Source: CAZPEV01 sp964585635 (GTDB lineage: Bacteria; Zixibacteria; MSB-5A5; GN15; JAAZOE01). From it: DNA of 9,675 bases. A program made the translations under genes and the position numbers. The DNA lies in contig CAZPEV010000126.1 in assembly GCA_964585635.1 (NCBI GenBank), forward strand, positions 1 through 9,675, in the 5' to 3' direction. The notes below the pieces were generated by a model. It did no database searches. It saw nothing but the letters and a program-made list of their open reading frames with translations, and was not told where the DNA came from. Positions 6,374-9,675 of this stretch are shown here, piece by piece. Position 1 is the stretch's first letter, and the number at the start of each line of letters is the position of its first letter.

Positions 6374-7195
6374 TCAGATTCGCTCAACCACGCCGGCGAT
6401 CAGGTCACGCAGGTGCGGCTCGGCCCTGGCGGCGGTGGCGATAATCCGCTCCAGGCTGCACGGCTCCAGCGCATCCGGCAGCCCCATATCGGTGATGATC
6501 GACATCCCCAGCACGGTGGTCCCCTGATGCCGCGCCGCGATCACCTCCGGCACGGTCGACATCCCGACCACGTCGGCCCCGATAGCGCGCAGGAACCGAT
6601 ACTCGGCGCCGGTCTCCAGATTCGGCCCCGGCACCGCGACATAGACCCCCTTCCTGAGCGGGATCTTCAGTTCCAGCGCCACCGTCTCGGCCAGCGCAAT
6701 CAGGTCGCGGTCGTAGCAATTGTACATGTCGGGAAAACGGACGCCGATGCGATCGTCGTTGCGGCCGATGAGGGGATTGTCTCCCAAAAGGTTGATATGG
6801 TCGCTGATAACCATGATATCGCCGGCCCGATACTGCGGATTGAGGCCGCCGCAGGCGTTGGAGACGATCAGGGTTTCGATCCCCAGCTCTTTCATCATCC
6901 GCACCGGGAAGGTCACCTGCTCCAGCGAGTATCCCTCGTAGTAATGGAACCGTCCCTGCATCGCCACCACCGGCTTCCGCTTGAGCATCCCGAACAGCAG
7001 CCGCCCCGTGTGCGATTCCACGGTGGAGACAGGTAAATGGGGTATCGATTCATAATCAACCGCGGTCGTCACCGCGATGCCGTCGGCCAGCGATCCCAGC
7101 CCGGTGCCGAGGATAATACCGACCCGGGGCACCATCCCGGTCCTGGTCTTGATATACCCGGCCGACTCCTGAATCAGATCGTACAGGTCATCCAT
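6374..7195 (-). CDS. Purine nucleoside phosphorylase, trimeric (PNP/MTAP) family
   Basis: Phosphorolysis of purine nucleosides to free base and ribose-1-phosphate in cytosolic purine salvage. Its 273 residues match the usual length of the trimeric family. Visible motifs: GTGLGS (30-35) and SHTGRL (61-66) for phosphate, GRFHYYEG (81-88), NACGG (113-117), GPNLETGAEYR (190-200) with Glu194 matching human PNP Glu201, and MSTVPEV (212-218). The base-recognition residue equivalent to human Asn243 is Asp236 here (SIITDMG), and the position of human His257 appears to be Leu248 in CSLERII. Both changes are reminiscent of 6-aminopurine or methylthioadenosine-using members, so I avoid assigning punA. 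The start ATG overlaps the upstream gene's stop by 8 bases (ATGGATGA), indicating coupled translation. It is the last gene of the operon. Confidence 0.93.
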   Translation of the reverse strand: MDDLYDLIQESAGYIKTRTGMVPRVGIILGTGLGSLADGIAVTTAVDYESIPHLPVSTVESHTGRLLFGMLKRKPVVAMQGRFHYYEGYSLEQVTFPVRMMKELGIETLIVSNACGGLNPQYRAGDIMVISDHINLLGDNPLIGRNDDRIGVRFPDMYNCYDRDLIALAETVALELKIPLRKGVYVAVPGPNLETGAEYRFLRAIGADVVGMSTVPEVIAARHQGTTVLGMSIITDMGLPDALEPCSLERIIATAARAEPHLRDLIAGVVERI

Positions 7196-7814
7196 TGCTT
7201 ACGTCTCCGCCGGACGGTTCGGTGAACTCCCCATATTCATGCTGGTTGGAGGCATGAATGGGATCGCCGGCAGGGGGATGTCCCGGCTCGGGGGCCGGGC
7301 GCGCCGGACGGGGCTGACGTTCCGCCTCGATATCATCGGCCAACTCCTGCTCGACCGTTTCCATTTGCGATTTGACCAGCAGCCGCAGCTTGGCCAGATA
7401 ATTGGAACGGATGAACCGAATCTTGTTGATGTCGGCCACCATCTGGTTCATCTGGGCGTGCATTTCGGCGACGATTTGGTCGCGCTGCAGCCGGGCCTCC
7501 TTTATGACCAGATCGGCATCCCGTTTGGCGTCGGCGACCATCGTCTCCGCCTCCCGTCGCGCGTTGGCGATGGTTATCTCGGCGTTCCGCTGCGCCTCAA
7601 TCACGGCCGCCTTAAGGGTATCCTCGAGCGAGATGAGATGCGCCAGCCGTTCCTTGAGGTGCTTGTTCTCTTCCGACAGTTTCATCACCTCCGCCCGCGA
7701 TTCCTCCAGGGCGGCGGCGGCCATGTCGCGAAACACCTCGACATCATCCGGGTTGTACCCCCGGAACTTGATTTCAAACTGTTGTTGCCGCAGATCATTG
7801 GGTGTGGTTTCCAT
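7188..7814 (-). CDS. DivIVA-like coiled-coil protein
   Basis: A 208-residue cytoplasmic protein with DivIVA organisation. The N-terminal membrane-targeting/dimer segment has FRGYNPDDVEVFRDM at 17-31. A long coiled coil follows from about 32 to 155, rich in A, E, K and R with heptad spacing (for example IANARREAETMVADAKRDAD). The tail at 160-208 is flexible, rich in Pro, Ala and Glu. DivIVA-family proteins mark curved membrane at poles and septa and recruit division or wall-synthesis factors; outside Firmicutes and Actinobacteria the role is less clear. The ribosome binding site before the ATG at 7814 is weak. It follows yggS by 24 bases and overlaps the phosphorylase start by 8 bases. A yggS-divIVA pairing is common in bacterial division clusters, which supports the call. 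Confidence 0.82.
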   Translation of the reverse strand: METTPNDLRQQQFEIKFRGYNPDDVEVFRDMAAAALEESRAEVMKLSEENKHLKERLAHLISLEDTLKAAVIEAQRNAEITIANARREAETMVADAKRDADLVIKEARLQRDQIVAEMHAQMNQMVADINKIRFIRSNYLAKLRLLVKSQMETVEQELADDIEAERQPRPARPAPEPGHPPAGDPIHASNQHEYGEFTEPSGGDVSNG

Positions 7815-7838
7815 GACGTTTTCTCTTTGTATAAGATG

Positions 7839-8546
7839 TTATGTTTTGCTTTCTCTCGCTCCAAAAATGGCGGCGCCGATGCGCACCATGGTCGTTCCGC
7901 AGCGGATGGCCTCCTCAAAATCGGACGACATCCCCATCGACAATATTTCAATCTGCCGGCCCGCATCCCGCTGCAGTGCGGCGAACAGGCCGGCGGTCCG
8001 TTCGAATGCCCCCCTGATACGGCCGGCGTCATCGGTCAGCGGTCCGACAGTCATGATTCCGCGAAGGCGGATTCCCGGCAGCGCTGCCACCAGGGCTGCG
8101 GATCGCACGACGTCATCGGGAGCAAAGCCGAACTTGCCGGCCTCACCCGAGGAATTCACCTCGACCAGGCCGTCGATCGTTTTCCCCTGCGCTTGCGCCA
8201 ATTGTGATACTCTCTCCGCCAACGTCAACGAGTCGAGCGATTGGATCATGTCAAAGTATCGCACCGCCGAGGCCGCCTTGTTCGATTGCAGATGGCCGAT
8301 CAGATGCCACCGAACCGACCGGCTCGCCCGGTCGATCTTGCGGATCGCCTCCTGCACCCGGCTTTCGCCGAGATCGGTTATTCCGGATGCCGCAGCCGCA
8401 TCAATTGCCTCGACCGGGACGGTTTTCGAAACAGCCACCAACACAATCTCATCGGGATTCCGCCCCGAGTCGCGGGCGGCCCAATCGATTCGAGAGCGCA
8501 CGGCGGCGATATTCCGGGCGATCTGCTCGGCGTTTACCTCATTCAC
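7839..8546 (-). CDS. yggS: YggS/PLPBP family pyridoxal phosphate-binding protein
   Basis: A 235-residue, PLP-binding, TIM-barrel protein of the YggS/PROSC family, thought to keep pyridoxal phosphate in balance and influence amino- and keto-acid pools; no clear catalytic activity is known for the family. Motifs: VAVSKT with the PLP lysine at 41, GESRVQEA (60-67), WHLIGHLQSNK (80-90), VNSSGEAGKFGF (130-141), SMGMSSDFEEAI (203-214) and RIGAAIFG (222-229). The start is GTG at 8546: an in-frame TAA lies one codon further upstream and the first downstream start would remove conserved sequence. No clear Shine-Dalgarno precedes it. First gene of the yggS-divIVA-phosphorylase operon, with a terminator-like hairpin in its leader. 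Confidence 0.95.
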   Translation of the reverse strand: MNEVNAEQIARNIAAVRSRIDWAARDSGRNPDEIVLVAVSKTVPVEAIDAAAASGITDLGESRVQEAIRKIDRASRSVRWHLIGHLQSNKAASAVRYFDMIQSLDSLTLAERVSQLAQAQGKTIDGLVEVNSSGEAGKFGFAPDDVVRSAALVAALPGIRLRGIMTVGPLTDDAGRIRGAFERTAGLFAALQRDAGRQIEILSMGMSSDFEEAIRCGTTMVRIGAAIFGARESKT

Positions 8547-8585
8547 AGCTTATGGATGATAGACCGGCATTAAATGCGGCGCAAT

Positions 8586-8610
8586 AAAAAAAGGCCGGCT
8601 AAGGCCGGCC
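8586..8610 (-). terminator. Strong leftward terminator in the yggS leader, possible attenuator
   Basis: On the minus strand GGCCGGC / GCCGGCC forms a 7-bp all-GC stem with a 4-base loop, followed by seven T residues. It is a textbook intrinsic terminator lying 40 bases upstream of the yggS start and reading towards it. No leftward gene is seen between 8611 and the rightward gene at 8724, so it either attenuates yggS operon transcription or ends a short unannotated RNA. Confidence 0.7.
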
Positions 8611-8663
8611 GCACGGAGGAAGAATGCCCCCACCGGGAGCCACTTCGAATATTCGTCGGCCCA

Positions 8664-8694
8664 TTTGACACCTGAACGTCAAAGATATATCTTT
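8664..8694. promoter_or_regulatory. Overlapping palindromes between divergent genes
   Basis: Two inverted repeats overlap here: TTTGAC-N8-GTCAAA (8664-8683) and the perfect 14-base palindrome AAAGATATATCTTT (8681-8694). A third palindrome, CGAATATTCG, lies at 8645-8654. They cover the predicted rightward promoter, so a dimeric repressor or activator site is plausible. No regulator gene is adjacent. Confidence 0.4.
8665..8693 (+). promoter_or_regulatory. Sigma70-type promoter of the solute-binding-like gene
   Basis: A perfect -35 TTGACA (8665-8670), a 17-base spacer and -10 TATCTT (8688-8693, 4 of 6 matches). Transcription would start near 8700, about 24 bases before the ATG at 8724. Confidence 0.5.
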
Positions 8695-8723
8695 GGGCTC
8701 GATTAGGAACGATTGAAGAATTA

Positions 8724-9675
8724 ATGAAGACGATCCGTTATTGGCTTATAGCCTGGCTGGCAGTTTCGACCGCGGGAGTATTCTCTCAGCAACTCGAGAC
8801 TGACATTATCCAAGTCAAAATGGGGCGGCTGTACCTTGGCGGCGGCGCTGAACTGGGCTTGGCCCCTGGGGCCGCTTTTGATGTGGTCTGCGGGGGGACC
8901 ACAACGACGAGCGGCGTAATCGAGTATGTCGGGCCGGGAGTGTCATTCAGCAAGCCGCTCAGCGGGCTTGATACCGCGCGGGTGACCCTTTTTTGCCGGG
9001 CTCGGGTGGCGATTACCGGTGTCGACTCGACCGCGATCATTAGGCTTGGCACCGATCTGCCACTACGGCTTTTTGACCCGGCCCATGAAACGCTTCTTCT
9101 TCGCCGGGGTGATTCCCTATTGCCCAATTTGGCCGATTCGGTCGAATCGACCGGGAATTCATTGGTGATATTTCTGGCGCCGAGCGTTCACTTTTCCGGG
9201 GGGGGCCGGTTGGACGCCGCAACTTTGGCTCTCTGCTTCAAGGATATGAAAAGTTACGGCCGCTCGTTCTTGGCCCGGTTCTTCTCTTCCCGTTTGCTTC
9301 CACCCGATTCCGGGGGAATAGATATCCTCGACCCTCTGTCATTGCGCTTGACCTTTTGGTGCCCTTTTCCATTGGCGCTGTATTTTCTCAGCCACCCCGA
9401 TTTCGCTGTTTACGATTTGCAGCGCAACGGCACCGGGCCGCTAATCGAGCAGGCCTACCAAGTGTCCGGGCAGGAGGTCAAGCGTTTCCGTCCCAATCCG
9501 CTCTTTCGCGGCGGCAAGCCGGCCTTCGCCGAGTTGGAAATCATGCGGTATGACCAATCATTCCGAATGAAGTCGGCCTTTGAGGAAAAGGTGCTGGATG
9601 GGTATATCGGCTTCGGGTTTGATGATCCCGCGGCGCACGGCGTCCAGGCACGGGCGCTGTTCCCGGAGGTCGTTG
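8724..9675 (+). CDS. Secreted family-5 solute-binding-like protein with N-terminal beta domain, 5' part
   Basis: The frame is open from ATG 8724 to the right edge, 317 residues visible. Residues 1-21 are a Sec signal peptide (MKTIRYWLIAWLAVSTAGVF), without a lipobox. Residues 25-97 are a small beta-rich unit with a YLGGGAELGLAPGAAFDVV pattern, like SH3-like modules with an L..G...GL..G..F motif. From about 108 the sequence follows the family-5 extracellular solute-binding fold (DppA/OppA type): DLPLRLFDP, then LVIFLAPSVHFSGGGRLDAA (148-167), DPLSLRLTFWCPFP (203-216), NGTGPL (235-240) and VKRFRPNPLFRGGKPAFAEL (252-271). Such proteins bind peptides, nickel or other ligands for ABC import. Key spacing agrees, but similarity is loose and no permease is in view, so the ligand is unknown. 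The ribosome binding site is weak; the start is supported by the signal peptide and promoter. Confidence 0.75.
   Translation, partial: MKTIRYWLIAWLAVSTAGVFSQQLETDIIQVKMGRLYLGGGAELGLAPGAAFDVVCGGTTTTSGVIEYVGPGVSFSKPLSGLDTARVTLFCRARVAITGVDSTAIIRLGTDLPLRLFDPAHETLLLRRGDSLLPNLADSVESTGNSLVIFLAPSVHFSGGGRLDAATLALCFKDMKSYGRSFLARFFSSRLLPPDSGGIDILDPLSLRLTFWCPFPLALYFLSHPDFAVYDLQRNGTGPLIEQAYQVSGQEVKRFRPNPLFRGGKPAFAELEIMRYDQSFRMKSAFEEKVLDGYIGFGFDDPAAHGVQARALFPEVV

Noticed and set aside
7239..8559. Two long plus-strand frames (322 and 385 codons) opposite divIVA and yggS
   Set aside because: Antisense shadows of well-conserved genes in GC-rich DNA; their products look like random Arg/Ser/Ala-rich or Leu/His-rich sequence.
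8623..8667. Plus-strand 14-codon frame after GGAGGA
   Set aside because: It has a good ribosome binding site look-alike, but it lies upstream of the predicted rightward promoter, so it would not be transcribed with the downstream gene.

Overview
The window reads as a piece of a bacterial chromosome, moderately GC-rich, probably from an uncultured lineage of the FCB type such as candidate phylum Zixibacteria. That placement is inference. It rests on a thrombospondin-type-3/PKD/dockerin secreted protein whose C-terminal dockerin repeats have the form GDIN.D..VNVG.AV..INYIF..GP.P, on a secreted propeller-transglutaminase protein, and on hairpin-rich intergenic repeats. No rRNA, tRNA, CRISPR array or transposase is visible. 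LAYOUT. (1) 3-1052 (+): the 3' part of a cell-surface or secreted calcium-binding repeat protein, cut by the left edge and interrupted by an in-frame amber codon at 54-56. (2) 1053-1616: no credible gene; a hairpin and copy A of a dispersed repeat of about 400 bp that ends in a leftward terminator-like hairpin. (3) 1617-3215 (-): exported five-repeat beta-propeller plus transglutaminase-like protein. (4) 3503-4246 (+): short AsmA-like membrane-anchored protein, divergent from (3). (5) 4247-4496: mosaic of hairpin repeats, no credible gene. (6) 4497-5828 (+): a clearly AT-richer unit with a perfect -35 box, a direct repeat around the -10 and start region, an unannotated 48-residue reading frame with a strong ribosome binding site, and, overlapping it by 8 bases, a 361-residue protein carrying a winged-helix-like segment and a C-terminal TIR-like / nucleoside deoxyribosyltransferase-like domain. 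This is the best candidate for an accessory, possibly defensive, system. (7) 5829-6373: repeat copy B and the terminator of the next operon. (8) 8546-6374 (-): a tight three-gene operon, yggS, then a DivIVA-like coiled-coil protein, then a purine nucleoside phosphorylase. (9) 8547-8723: regulatory region between divergent genes, with a strong leftward terminator in the yggS leader and overlapping palindromes at the rightward promoter. (10) 8724-9675 (+): 5' part of a secreted protein with a small N-terminal beta domain followed by a family-5 solute-binding-protein-like domain, cut by the right edge. HOW THE GENES WORK TOGETHER. Items 1, 3, 4 and 10 concern the cell envelope or exterior. Item 8 is housekeeping: PLP homeostasis, cell pole/division scaffold and purine salvage. 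Item 6 stands apart in composition, regulation and flanking repeats, and looks like an acquired module.
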